A stretch of 64,000 nucleotides of DNA from contig JAHWDD010000003.1 of NCBI GenBank assembly GCA_023897205.1, positions 2,979,665 through 3,043,664 of the forward strand, written 5' to 3'. Positions 22,706 through 35,261 of this stretch are shown one piece after another. The notes beneath the pieces are model-generated. The model was given only the letters and a program-made list of their open reading frames with translations. It did not search any database and was not told where the DNA came from. A program made the translations under genes and the position numbers. The DNA is from Exophiala sp. HKRS030. Its lineage: Eukaryota; Ascomycota; Eurotiomycetes; Chaetothyriales; Herpotrichiellaceae. The first letter of the stretch is position 1; each line of letters opens with the position of its first letter.

Positions 22706-23535
22706 ATGGGTCACGCAGCAGGTCTCCGCGCCGGCACTCGATATGCTTTCAGCCGCAAGCACCGCCAGAAGGTCAGAAACCATCCAACACTGCTCTAATC
22801 CCGGGAAACGAAGACAAAAAGAGAAAGAAACAGATTGACTGACATGGACTTTTCTGGAATTATAGGGCATGATCGCTCTCGGAACTTACTTGAAGACCTA
22901 CCGTGTCGGAGATATCGTCGATGTCAAGGCCAACGGTGCCGTGCAGAAGGGTGTAAGCAACCAAATCCTATCCACAATGCCTCCCAGATCTTCCACAGTT
23001 CATGGGAGGCCATGCTCGTCAAAATAGGAGGCAGAAAGGGCTGACCAGAGACTTGAATTCGCTTCAAACAGATGCCTCACAAAGTGTACCACGGAAAGAC
23101 CGGCGTCATCTACAACGTGACCAAATCGGCCGTCGGCGTCATCATCTACAAGAAAGTCGGTAACCGATACCTCGAAAAGAGAGTGAACGTCCGTGTCGAG
23201 CACATCAACCACTCAAGATCAAGAGACGAATGTAAGATAACCACGAAGAAGCCCCTCCGATACAAACATTATCTTCCCGAACAGCCTTCAGAAAACGAGA
23301 CATCCCGCACAACGTTTTTCTAACCCCAAGCACCAAGAAAGAATGCTAACCAATGTCCACCCAATTTCTAGTCCTGAACCGAGTCAAGTCCAATGCCGCC
23401 GCCAAGCGCGAAGCCAAGGAGAAGGGCGAGAGCGTGCAACTGAAGCGTCTGCCCGTGGGACCACGAAAAGCACACACAGTCGATCTCGTCGACGTCGAGA
23501 GCCTTGCTCCTCAACCATACGATACGCACATCTAG
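22706..23535 (+). CDS. RPL21: 60S ribosomal protein L21 (eL21)
   Basis: Four exons: 22706-22771, 22866-22952, 23072-23231 and 23372-23535, with introns of 94, 119 and 140 nt, giving 158 aa. Clear family landmarks are [56 protein letters not shown] and [13 protein letters not shown], with the C-terminal basic and [15 protein letters not shown] part. It is a structural protein of the large cytosolic subunit. Introns concentrate in the 5' half, as is common for ribosomal genes. The partner gene RPS9 is transcribed from the same short promoter. Confidence 0.97.
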
Positions 23536-24039
23536 AGAAACACGAATTTTCTGTCTTTCTTGCGCGAAATGGGGAATGTCGATTGTGCTATTTTGTGGAT
23601 CGTCGTGATGACATGGAGATTGGTGGCGAGAGAGGGGGGTGATCGATGCGGTCAAGGTTATCTGCTGGGGAGAGGGCAGCATTGGGTCTTCGGAACATGG
23701 CAGTTCGTCGGACGAATACAGGCTTCGACCAACTTCGTGGATGATGGCCTGAAGCTGAAACCGAATTTCTGGTGCCGCTGCTGCTGAAGATGGTGACAGG
23801 TGACCAATGCATCTCAAGGCTTGTTCTAACGAGTGCTTGTTCTTTGTCAAGGACTCACTCTGCTCCTTAGTTGGCAGGTGGGACATGGCATTGAAAAAAG
23901 ATTCCAACACTTCTCTAAAGGGGCATCTCTACGCCGCGAAAAATGACAATACATGTTTCAAATCCACAAGCTTCAATTATTTTTCATTGATTTCTGTTTT
24001 TAAACTAGTCGTCATGTTTCGCTCTCACTCAAGGCACGA
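23536..24039. other. Convergent 3' regions of RPL21 and RdRP
   Basis: About 500 bp between two gene ends. No recognised feature. Confidence 0.5.
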
Positions 24040-27000
24040 TTAATACGTAAAGTCGTTTTCATCATCATCACTGAAGTCGCCAATTGTGGCAGACTCTGTG
24101 ACCTTTTCCTCTGGCTCGTTATTCACCAATTCCGGAACTGTTCGAGGGCCGTCCTTGTCGGCTAATCTCTGTTCACCTTCTTCTTCGCTGGCTTGCTCCA
24201 TTTCCATCACCAGAGTTCGCGCATGCGCAAGACCTGGGTTGAAGTCTCGGACAAATGTCCAGAACACAACGGAATCGCCTGTTTCATGTGCACTCGTCAC
24301 GGCGGCTTCATATGCGGTACGGGCGTGTTCATCGAGCTCTTCTAGTTCCTCCTCTGACAAGGTGTGTTTCGCAATCTTTTCCAGCACGTCTTGCAGAACC
24401 CATGGAAAACTGATGAATGGATCTCGGTGTGGTAACGACTCCATGCTACCTACCGAAGATTCTTCATCTTTCTCTTGTTGTTGATCTCTTGAGAGTGCAT
24501 CCGTGACTTCTGCTTGCGTGATGTGATATGCTGCCACGGCATACGGCGCCAGCTTCACGAACTCTCTTGAGCCTGCTTCGTTGCAGAACGCTTCGTAGTA
24601 TTGGTCCTTCAGGGTCTTTGCATGTTGGCCAATCTCTTCATGGAATTTGAAATCACGAGCAGCCTTGCTGTGAGACATGACGAATGTTGACCATACTTCG
24701 AACTCAGTCTGGATTTCATGTTGCGCCATGATTCGTTGCATTGATTGATCGTAGTTGTTCTTGAGTTGTTTAACATTTTCCATGATAGCTTTCTGAGGAG
24801 AGTGTTTCAGGATTCGAGGGTCAAACGTGTCGGACAACTTTGGAACGAACTTGACCTTCTCTACGGCATTATACAGCTTTCCAAGGATTTTGCGAGATTT
24901 GTACTCCTTTTTGCCTTTCTTCTCCATGAAGTGTGGCCATTGATTTCGCTCCAAAGCTCGGGGCATTTTTGCCGGAACCCCTGTTTTTGGATAATCAACT
25001 GCCATTGAATGAAGCTCCACCAAGTCTAGACAGATCTGATTTCGAATTCCATCGTCGAGATAATCTGCCGCCGCAAGATGGGCATGAGCAATTCTCCCAA
25101 GGAAATCATTCTGCAGATAGTCACAAAAGAAGCGAATGATATCCTCGTTGGTAATGACATCTCTGGTTACAGGCTGGGGAGGAGTGTAATGAAAGGGCTC
25201 GGCAGCCCAGTCAATGGGTAAGAGCTCTTCATCCCAGCAGACCACGTAGTCATCACCGTCCAGATCGCCTCCCGAACACATGCTTGGAAGGTCGCGGTCG
25301 CCATTTCTGGGCATCACAAGCACATCGCAAAGATGATGCAACTTTGGAACATCGACAGCCTTGACAACCCGAATATCACCACGGTGAAGTGATGGGTTCC
25401 GAGCAATGAAGCAGACACCTTTCACCACCTGGCGCAGTCCAGTTTTTTGGTCAGTGTACTGTATAAAGATTTCAGGAAGCATACTTTCTCTTTCATTGCG
25501 AGGAAGATTTGCTGCGGGCACTTCAGCATCGACATGGCCTTTCAAGGTATTTGTTTCATCCACTACTCCAAGAACAAAAGCTCCTTTGGTGATGGGAATT
25601 TTGGCCTTTTCTTTGAGGTACTGCAGTGTCCATGCGCGGTATAATTGTAGCAGGGCCGTCACAAATGGTTCATTGGTCCGCCGGAAGCCGTGTTCCACCA
25701 TGCTTGCTATACTCAAAGTCATCAGATTCGGGTCAACATTCTCACGCAAGGCACGACGGGCAGCAGCATCGTCAACCAGTGCTTCATCAAGTGTCTTTAT
25801 GCAAATCTCTTGCTTTTTGATGAAGACTTCATCAGGGACACCTAGCGCAGATAGCACAAGAATCAATTGACGGTTGAGCGTGCTTTGCCAATACTCGGAA
25901 ACGCGAATGATTTCAAGCTCGGTCGAATCACTCTCAAACTTGAACTGACTTGGCCGTATCTTGATATCAACTCCGGTAAGGCTCTTGTCAATGGCCAGGA
26001 CACCTTTGCAGCCCCAAGCCGGAACTGGAATGCGGAAGGGGTCGGACCTGTAATTCCCAGCTCTGCCTTGATCAAATCGGCGGCGAATTGTGAGATTTTG
26101 CCCACGCCATCTGTAAAGGTATAGCCACGGTTGACGACGTCAGCTATAGGTTGTTGCTTGAGTTGCTTCCCACTAGCGATGGAGGAGATCGCCCTTGTTG
26201 TAGAAAAGCATTGACCCATACGTGCGGCTCGCTTTGCAACAATTTTCTCCTGGTCAAAAGTTCCCATACTGGCTCTAATTGCTTCGATAGTAAGGGTGGC
26301 AGTTGGGGCGAAAAAGTATGCTCCATGCTCTCGAAGCTGTGAATTGCCCAAGCCAAGAATTGATAATGACGGTCTCCAATAACGATTCCATTCTTCATGG
26401 TACGCAAGACTCGATTGAAAAGATTTATCATCCTGTTGTTTGTCGCTGGATACAATCGAGTCCTACCTCGGTAAGAGTCGTCCTCAAATCGAACTCTCAG
26501 AAATCGATCGGCATGCCGCTGATACTTGCGAATGACTCGATTTGCGATCTCAACTGAAGGAGTATGGATCAAGAGGCCCGTAGCAGTCACAGTAGCGGAA
26601 TGGACCTCAATGCAGTGGGCGGGAAGCTGCCGAGCCTTCACTGGCTTCAAATACTGTAAGTCGGTGAAGATGTCGCCCGGGTCATAAACCCTCTTCTGAT
26701 GAGAGTCGACATGAATGAGAATTTGTTTGGCGCGCTGCAGAGGCAATGCAGAGAGACGCTGTAAGAACTCTTGCCCAATGAGGTATTCGTTCAACCAGCC
26801 AGCAGAGATGCAGACTTCCAGCTGATATCTCAATTCAAAGGGAAGGTAGGCCGCTGAGAGCTGCTCGCTGAGAGATTGAGTTATCTTCGGGCCGTCCAAT
26901 AGGCTCCAACACAAGGCAACCTGTGGGAGGCCTTGCTCAATGCCAAAAGAATCGTCACGAATGACCTTGACATTGAAATCCTCGAGGGCCCTCAACAAGT

Positions 27001-28033
27001 GATCAAGCGAGGCAGAAGATTCATCACGCTGGACAGGACTCAAGTTGAGGCGAAATGTGGTCCACCGAGCAAGGTTGATTCCATTTGGTTCTTTCTGCAA
27101 TGAGACAGGAAGCTGATTGATCTCGTCGAGGACGCTTTTGTGGTCGACAAGGTCAGTCTGACGTGTCCATGTGTCCTCTGCGCTCCACTTGAGGGACTCC
27201 GGATCGTGGCTCAACTGCATAGCTTCTTGTAGTTTCTTCGAGTACCAAGGTGGGTTCGAGACATGGAGAATCAGCGAGTTCTTGGATGCTTGGGTGCTTT
27301 GGCAGATGAAAAAGCGATCGTCGAGAGCGATATGGAATCGGTATTGTCTGTAGGTTCGTTTCATTTTTCGGTTGACATCGACGGATGTAATGGGGACTGG
27401 GAAGTAGATGGTCATCTCCTTTTTAGCAGGAAATAGAGCCAGGCGAACTGTGGATCTGCGGTCTCTGCCACGGACAGTCCTCATGACAGCCATGGATTTC
27501 GTGCTCAAAAGATATCCGAAGTCGAGAGACTCGCCCATCAAGTTCATTTCGCTCTCGTACTTAACAGCTGGCAAAGCGAGACTGTCGATGGTAGTCGGGG
27601 GCCATTGCTTTTGATAGTATTCAACATAAACTCTGTGCTTGTAGTGAACCTTCTTCTTTTCGCCGGTTTCCTTATCATACTCTTCCCGAAGCAAAACAAA
27701 ATTGATGCCATTTGAGAGATAGGGCTGTTCCCATGGAATATTTGTTCGGGGTGGAGGTTTGAACGTGACCATGGCCGTGTGGGCAAATTCTCCCTGACGA
27801 GTTTCCTCAATCCTGATGAAGTCAAGATCTCCAAAATCTTTCAGATTCTTCTGAATATCCCAAGTTGTGGTTCCGTGTGGCAAGTTCGGTATTCGTGCCT
27901 TGACGGATGGCCATTCCTTCCAGGTGTCATTGCGTGGCTGTGAACGAGCAGATCTCGCAGGTGGTCGAGAGCCATAAGACTGCGCCTTGAGTGGCGAGGT
28001 CCGAGGCGACCGAGCGAAATGTGGGTTGCTCAT
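24040..28033 (-). CDS. Cellular RNA-dependent RNA polymerase (SAD-1/Rdp1 class)
   Basis: One long exon, about 1,331 aa after allowing two single-base breaks. An N-terminal RRM-like part (about residues 40-90) precedes the large RdRP domain. The catalytic motif is DLDGD at 25266-25252, inside SMCSGGDLDGDDYVVCWDE, the two-barrel signature of cellular RdRPs. Other landmarks are FFAPTATLTIEAIRASMG, QCFSTTRAISSIASG and FTDGVGKISQF. It makes double-stranded RNA from single-stranded templates for Dicer, hence RNA silencing or meiotic silencing. The N-terminal extension and motif wording suit the SAD-1/Rdp1 class better than QDE-1, but I cannot align them. The breaks lie in CCC at 26347-26349 and CCCC at 26012-26015; both flanks are conserved, and 3,994 + 2 nt is a multiple of three. 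An ATG at 28033 is the first in frame. Confidence 0.9.
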
Positions 28034-29034
28034 GATCAAGATCTGAAAGGACCAGGGGAGTTGAAGAGATTAACCATGGTATACCAGGTGGGGAGGTCCG
28101 CTGGTCAGCGTTCACAGAAGTGTTGATAGAGAGGATATAGTCCACGGAGAGAGAATTTGATTCTCATGACACGGATGACTCAAGAGTGTGAATTTCGAGT
28201 TCAGATCGAAGAACAGAGTGAAGACAGGAAATAGACAGGGGAGGCTGTCGTTCTCGCAGTGGATCTTGCCCTTGTAGGTGAATCGGCCAATAAGAGATTG
28301 AGAACGGAGTAATATGATAGCTGGTCAATGACCTATCAATCGATCTTCGTACTAGAGTATTTTGATCTGATCCCAGGGGTTTGTTGAAGAAATGGAAAGA
28401 AATATTGAAGTAGAAGTCGGTGTGGTGAAGTAGATCGGTCTGAAAGGAGTGTAAGTCGATATTCAGTCCGCGTCAATCACGAAATCAGCAAGACGTTTGT
28501 GTTACAACAACCCGCCCAGATTATCAATGACTAAATGGACTGGAACTGAGTATGCAAGGCCTGGCCTGCAGGGTTGTCAGTGTGTTGTTTGTCGCTGATC
28601 ACGGTGGAAGTTCGCTTTCATGTCAAATGCATACGAAAGATGAATTTGGCTTGGCGCCACAAATTACCTGGTAATGAAGCCTTACCAAGCCACAGCCTCG
28701 TGAGAGTCACACACTCACTACATAGGTAGACTCGGGTCGAGACTATATCTTCAAGACAATCCATCTAGCTAACTACTACCACCTAGGTGACTACTGCTTG
28801 GAAAGACCAGACATCCAAGGTTCAGCTAAAAGGGTTGGCTGTAAATGCTGTCCTGTTTGCCAGCGTTTTACACCTGAGCAACGTCCCCCAGCGGACGGAT
28901 AGCAACATCTGCCGATTAAACAACAGCCTTCTCGCGATTGTTTTGTGTCATTCGTACAACATTCATCAGTCTAACCAGGACATGTAGCATACCCACCGTG
29001 CCACCATGGAAGACTCGGCTGGAATCCAACCTAG
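28034..29034. other. RdRP 5' flank and coiled-coil gene 3' flank
   Basis: A 1-kb tandem spacer. A CTAG/GGTAC-type motif cluster lies at about 28752-28793. No gene recognised. Confidence 0.5.
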
Positions 29035-31712
29035 TCAAGCACGAGGCTGCAGAATGTCCAGCAGCCGTTTCTCCCGCTCATTAGCTTCTGCCAGCTCGCG
29101 ACACATCTTTTCTGCTTCTTTTCTCAGATCATCGACGCAGCTTTCCGATGCCAAGTATCGACCTTTCCACGTCTGGACCTCAGCATCTTGTTCGTCGATC
29201 TTACTGTCTCGCATCGCAATCGCCGCCAGGTGCTGCTGTTCTTGCTGCTCATACTGACAACACCGTCAGCAAGAATGGAATTTCGTAAACGAAGGCAAAA
29301 TTGTACTAACCTGGATCTTCTGCGCCGTTTTCAAGTTGCTCAAGTCGGAGTTGTGTACTGCGACGAGTTCCTTCTCTTGCCTCAGCAGCTCCTCCTTGAG
29401 CCATGCCACTTGCGCTTCGAGGTTTGCATTGGATTCTGTCAATTGTTCTTTTGCGTCGCTCTCCAGTAATCTTTCACCTTTGCGCGCCAATTCCTCAGCC
29501 TCATTTTCCTCCCGCAAAATTTCCAACTCAGCCTGGAGGAGAGCAACTGCATTGATCTTGTCTTCCTTCAAGTTCTTGATTGTAAGAGTCTGCTGCTGTT
29601 CCAGCTTTCGTTGCTCGTGCTTGGTCTTCGAGAGCATCTCAGCAAGGATGTTGGCACGACTTGTTTGGAACGCACGGTGTTCTCGCGCCTTAGAGAAGTT
29701 GGACTGTACCCGCTGAAATGTGTGTTGGAGCTCAACTAGATCGTCCTTGATCGCTGCCACTTCCTTTTCAAGCTCGTCGACCTTAGCTCGTTCTTCCATG
29801 AGCGGCTTCTCCACGTTCTCACATCGCTCCTGCAGGATGTGGCATCGCTCTTCGACGTGCAGCCTCGCAGCCGCCTGGATTTTCGTACACGCCTGCCGCA
29901 ACTCCTGACTCAAAGACTTGGGGATACTGGCCTTTGACAAGATATCTTCCGGTTCAGGATTACTCGTCATGGCTACCCGAGGTGTATTCCCAAACCGACA
30001 AATGTTCCAACTTTTCTCCGGAGTAGCTTGGTCGATCTGCCTCTGAGCTTCAAGATTCTGGCAATTAGTGGTACCACCCACGGTGGTAAATGCACTGAAA
30101 ATTCTAGACAGTCTCAGGCAGAGTCTTTGTCTTTTGGACTCGGCGATATGTGGACAAATTGATAAACCCACACAATTCTTGGGCGTGCCAGGAGTGCTCT
30201 TATTTAGCGTCCACCACTCCGGGAACCCCATGTCACGAACGACACTGCAAAATAATCTGCCTAAGAAGCCAGAAGTTTGCTCTGACAGGCGTTTGAACAA
30301 ACAAGACATAAGCAGTAGTGCCCAATCCATGGCAACGGAATTCTGAATGCTAATGTTTGATGGATCACCCAAGGCAAACATTAACGGGATAATGCTGTCA
30401 AAAAAAGAAGACATTCTCGCTTGACAAGCACCATCTTCTTGATCGACTGGGATCAAATAAGTGAGCTGCGCTATGAACGTCTTGGGATCCTTGACCTCTT
30501 CGGGGCAATGTTGTCGGATTGCTGCAAGATCATGCGCAGAAGCGGTTCTACCAGCGAAAACATTTTCCAAGGATCAACAAGCCGGGCCGAAGGATTGGCA
30601 GACACCAGAACACAAAATGCATTGATCTTCAGTGATGGCGGCATCGGTACCTCAATAATCTTTTGACTCAACTTGATGACCGCGGACTCGCAGTCCTTCT
30701 CCCACTCGTAAATGCTTGACTGATCCACGGTGGCCATCACTTGCCTTCCCATAGCCACCATCTCCGAATGGTCAGAGCTCGGTTGCAAGCTTGAATCAAT
30801 CACTGCTTTTAAAGTGCGTAGAAACGTCGCTTTTGCAGTCGCAGGACCTCTACGCGAGGTGAAGAATTCATGCGATTGCGATATCCATTTCCCCAGGATG
30901 ATCGGTCTGTCATTGGTGGATGTCGGCGGTGCCTCCGACTGCAGAGAGGTATTGTTCCAGAATCTATTCAAGGAAGCGGCGATATGGATGGAGACCATGG
31001 CTTCGAAGTTGTCTCTGGACTGCATCTGGATCTTCCAATTGGTGTATGCCTTGCGAAGAGCATCTTCGTCCAGATCAGACAGAACAAGCAATGGCTGTGA
31101 CTCAAATACGAGGCTTACACCAAGATTCCATGTAGAGGCGCAGCAGTCATCCTTGTTTGATAGAATATCGTTGAGGAGTTTGACGAGTTGTTTTGGAGCA
31201 TATTGTGCGTAGGCTAGATCAGCTGTCAGTAGCTCGAATCGTGCTGATGGCATCAAGGTCTGGGAAAGGGACTGGGTTGCATCTCCAGACTTCCATGACG
31301 AGGTGTCAGAAGAGTCATCGCTAGAAGAGAGGATTATAATATCTTGAATGAGAGAAAGTCGATACGTTGCATGAACTAGGTTGACTTCGTGGGCAATGAC
31401 TCGATGTTGGCACAGTTTTCGCAACGCCGAAATCATAAGCTTATCATCGTAGTATAGTGTGACCAAGTTGTATACTAGAGACTTGACATGGCATTGCTTC
31501 AGCGTCACCCAGGTCGCCAAAAGCGATGTCCTGGAGGTGTCGTTAAGAGCATCGAGGAGTGGCTGAAACAGATTAGCATGTGGTTTTTGTCAATCAGAAG
31601 ACCCACCGAGGGGTATTGTTCTTCTTCATCCATATCGATTACGACTTACCTTCAACGGCACCTGGAACGGACTGGTCACGATCAGTTCAAGTTCTTTAGC
31701 GAGACGATTCAT
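29035..31712 (-). CDS. Unrecognised helical and coiled-coil protein
   Basis: Exons 31712-31650, 31562-29311 and 29253-29035, with introns of 87 and 57 nt; an upstream in-frame TGA fixes the start. One single-base break sits in GGGG at 30502-30505: upstream the frame reads ...QQSDNIAP and downstream ...EEVKDPKTFIAQL, and 2,252 + 1 nt of the middle exon is a multiple of three. The corrected length is about 844 aa. The first 550 residues look like an all-helical solenoid with a Ser/Asp-rich insert (SSSDDSSDTSS) near residue 95. From about residue 600 to the end there is a nearly unbroken coiled coil rich in Glu, Gln, Lys and Leu. The build would suit a scaffold, spindle-pole, septation or trafficking role, but I do not recognise the family and give no function. 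Confidence 0.75.
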
Positions 31713-32525
31713 AGTTCAGCTGGTCATTGACTTTGTCACATATCCATCGTCAGATGAGGTTTATGCAACTCTGGATACATGTTGAACGCGTCGAGGCAAA
31801 TATTCCCAACGCGTCACGGTTGATGCGGGCACTTTCGGTCGTTGCCCGTCCAACCGTTTGTACGTTCCTACGGCGTACATGTGAGAAATCTGGGATTCAC
31901 TCGCATGCATATTTTGTACAGGAAGACCACAGTGGCTTCATACAGACGTTTGCCGCCTATTTTGAAGACGCTTGTCATTCATTCGCGCACCTCCTCGGAC
32001 GGCACTGATCCAGGTCCGCGGAGGACGACAAACTGACGTCCAGCCGAATGCTTGACCGGACGCATACGAACATACGAAAATTGGGACACTGCCGAAGCTG
32101 ATTCTGGAGATGCTGACCAACACATTTCCCGATTGGACTGCCGCGGAATTTCGGGCCATTCCGTCCTTGATGCTGCTAGAATAATCTAAAGACCGTCATT
32201 GGGCAGCACCATGCGCAAGCTCTGGGCCGCTTTGCCGTTTGGTATCGCTCATATAACTTCCGCCACATTGTCAGTCAATCCTGGGCAGATCTGGGCTTGT
32301 CTGTGTCTCAACACAAACGTGAGGCCGCCTGGGGCCTTATGGGTTGCCTAAACCGTCGCAGACCACTAGTTACAGTTGACCTTCGTTGAAAGAGTCCGAG
32401 ACCACGACGACTGAACAGGTATAAGTAAACTCATGGACTGACTTCGTCTCCCTCTCATGTAGACAATCTCAAACACATACATGCGTAAACCGTGCACTTG
32501 CGAGTCTCATATTTAGACATCGAAA
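31713..32525. other. Divergent promoter region
   Basis: About 810 bp between the coiled-coil gene and the small monooxygenase-like gene. No domain-bearing frame and no repeat recognised. Confidence 0.5.
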
Positions 32526-32900
32526 ATGTCTCAAACACCCGTATCCCTATATTCCTCACTCTCAACAGGCGTGATCCTCTCCGTCAAGGTCTACGTCCCA
32601 GTCGAGAAACAACCAGAATTCTTCAAATTCTTCAAACCTGCCTACGACGCTGTTATCGCAGAACCGGAATGCCGCTTCTTTTTCGTCACTCAGAATCCCC
32701 AGGAACCCGAGGCCATCAGCTGGGTCGAGGGGTGGACAAAGGGCGTCGAATGGTTGCAGGAAGTGCAGCTCAAGAAGCCTTATTATCAGCCATATATTGA
32801 GGCGACGGAGCCGTGGTTTTCGAAACCACGAGAGATTGGGTTGTCGTTTCCGAAAGAGGGCTTGGTGAATTTCAAGTTGCCAGAGGGGTATGGCGCTTGA
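32526..32900 (+). CDS. Small protein of the antibiotic biosynthesis monooxygenase-like fold
   Basis: A single exon of 124 aa with no signal peptide. The alternating pattern around VILSVKVYVPVEKQPEFFKF, AEPECRFFFVTQNPQEPEAISWVEGW and the following helix suits a dimeric alpha/beta barrel (ABM-type) subunit. Such proteins in fungi are small cytosolic oxygenases or dimerising proteins of mostly unknown substrate. The frame is intact and the codon use ordinary. No pathway neighbours hint at a substrate. The fold assignment is by pattern, so moderate confidence. Confidence 0.7.
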   Translation: MSQTPVSLYSSLSTGVILSVKVYVPVEKQPEFFKFFKPAYDAVIAEPECRFFFVTQNPQEPEAISWVEGWTKGVEWLQEVQLKKPYYQPYIEATEPWFSKPREIGLSFPKEGLVNFKLPEGYGA

Positions 32901-33436
32901 ATGATCGGGTTAGATGGCTGCCTCATGGTCGCAGTCTCTGCTTGATATCGTCAAGGGCAAGCCTGGCTAGGACGTTGTCAGGCTTTGATATTGTCTCTTG
33001 CAAAAGTCTGACGAATTGATATTGGCAGCCTTGTTCAGCTTGGGCTTGATCGAATGGATCTCACAACCAACGTTCTGAGGTTAAAATATATGGCCTTAGG
33101 TCCCCAAAATGACATCTGAATAGTATCTTATGAGCGACGACTATTCAAGTGATCATGGCAGCCAATGGTTTCACTTGTATCTGAACTTTCTATGCGGCAG
33201 TACTTCCTAGAAGAACTAAATCATGCGAGAGAGAGCAGGAATTACTGTGATGCATATTGTCTTCTCAACTCTCAACCTAATCAGTGAGCTCCTTTGAATT
33301 CTCGCATGTCTTTGCTAGACTTATCATCATAGGCCACCGTGGTCCCGAAGTTGCCGCTACGCCTAATTGTATGAGTAAACGATACTCAGATGCTACTCAG
33401 ATGCGGAAGTGATTAGAACGACCCAACACGCTGCCA
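32901..33436. other. Convergent 3' regions
   Basis: About 540 bp between the ends of the small monooxygenase-like gene and DLD1. No recognised feature. Confidence 0.5.
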
Positions 33437-35261
33437 TCATCTCTCAATGTTCAGCCGAATCATCTTATCGGGATTGAGCAAGCAGAGCGGGTCAAGAGCA
33501 AGCTTGATTTGCCTCATCATATCCACGCTATGCTCGCCCAACTCTTCGACGACCATGTCGCGGTATTCGAGACCAATGCCGTGCTCGCCAGTGACCGTGC
33601 CACCCATCTGGATGGCCAGCCGCTGGATCCAAGTGATGAGCTCGCGCGCCTTTTGTTTCTCCTCTGGAGGAAAGAGGACTGCAGTGTGGAAATTACCTTA
33701 GAGGAACATCAGTACGACTCGTCGCTTCGGACATATAAATGTCATTCTTACCGTCGCCAACATGACCCAAGCATGAGCCTATGAACCCACTGTCATTGAT
33801 CTTCTGCTTGACGAGGTCGAATGCTTCGCCTAATCTGGAAATCGGGATCGCTGTATCAGAGCTGAGAAATTCATCGTTTGGATCATTTTTAAGCGCTAAG
33901 GTGCTCCAGAGCACCGTCTTGCGTGCAGCCCAGATGGCTTCTGCTTCGTCAGTGGAATTGGAGAATTCGAATTTCTTGCACCCAGACTCCTGCGCCAATT
34001 GCCGCACTTTTCGAATCTGCGCATCGACCGTCGTCTTGTCGTTGCCCGCGAATTTGAAGAATAAAGTCGGTTCCTCGGGGAACTCCTTGTCGCAATAGCC
34101 ACCTTGATTGACAGCGCGCATCGAGGTGTCATCTAGCAGCTCCATTGCGGCGATTGGCATATCGCTTTGAACTACTTTGACCGCCGTCTCGACCGCCTTG
34201 GAATTGGTCGGGAAAGCCGCCAGTGCCACTCTTTCGTTTTGAGGTTTGCTGGTCAGTTTGAGATGGGCTTCTGTCACGAAACCAAGGGTACCCTCAGAGC
34301 CGACGATGATTCTGGTAAGGTCGTATCCTGAGCTTGATTTTCGAGGCCGACCTCGCGTTTTGACAATGGTTCCGTCCGCGAGTACCAAGGTCAAGCCCAA
34401 TACCCAATCTTTCATTGTACCGTATCGGAATGCATTGGTGCCACTACACCCCTGAGCACTGATAATCGTGTCAGAAAGATCTCAACAGGTTTCTTGATGG
34501 ATTTACTCACATCATGCCGCCAATCTGAGCACCAGGACCAGGATCTGGGGGAAGTAGAGGCCTTCGCTTGCTAACGAAGCATTCAAATCAACATAGCCAA
34601 CACCCGGCTGTACCGTAACATCAAGATCACTCTTGCGCACTTCAATGACTTTGTTCATGAGCCTGAAGTCGATACACACTCCACCCTGCGTTGCGGCCAG
34701 AGTGCCCTCTAGACTGGTGCCTCCGCAAAATGCAATCATTGGAATCCGCCGACGATGGCATATTTTTGCGATTGCGCTGACTTCCTCGGTCGTCTTCGGG
34801 CTCACGATGACATCGAATCGGTCGAGATCACCGCGTGGAGCTGCTGACCATTCGGTGCTGGAATGCGAGATTCGAGAGCCCAGGTCGAGGTTCACACGAC
34901 TAGCGCCGAGTAAATCCACGAACTCCTTGGTGGCATCGCGTAGGTTAGCCTCTGTAGTATTGTAGGAAACACGAGGCATGCTATCCAAGGGACAGGTCGA
35001 TGTGGGATTGTACTTGGTTGAGCCAACCGTTGACTTTTCTCCTTGCACGTTGCTAACCACATTGCTGACGACCGTGGCGGTGATGGCCCCAAATCCGAAT
35101 AATGCAGCAGATCTGGAAAGGCTGGACTTTGGAGCTGAGGATGCGCTTGTCGAAGCATACGCTCGACCTCGCCATGCTGGCCGAGTATATCGACCAAGAC
35201 GGTTCCAGGGGCTGGCTTGCGACAGCCTTCTGCTGGTGGCATTCACCCATGGTTGGATCAT
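33437..35261 (-). CDS. DLD1: D-lactate dehydrogenase (cytochrome), mitochondrial
   Basis: Exons 35261-34511, 34458-33752 and 33696-33437, with introns of 52 and 55 nt, giving about 572 aa after one single-base break. The N-terminus is a basic, Ser/Arg-rich mitochondrial presequence followed by a hydrophobic stretch (AALFGFGAITATVVSNVV). Then come the FAD-binding type-4 domain (CGGTSLEG, VTVQPGVGYVDLN, GCSGTNAFRYG, GSEGTLGFVTEA) and the C-terminal FAD-oxidase domain (GHVGDGNFHTAVLFP, GGTVTGEHGIG, ending in NPDKMIRLN). It oxidises D-lactate to pyruvate and passes electrons to cytochrome c. The break is in GGGGG at 34547-34551: the frame leaves at LYFPQ where the family has LYFPPDPG, and downstream conservation resumes one base off. 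The exon lengths, 1,718 + 1 nt, are then a multiple of three. Confidence 0.92.

Noticed and set aside
24040..28033. Viral origin of the RNA-dependent RNA polymerase
   Set aside because: The DLDGD motif and domain wording are those of cellular silencing RdRPs, not of RNA viruses.
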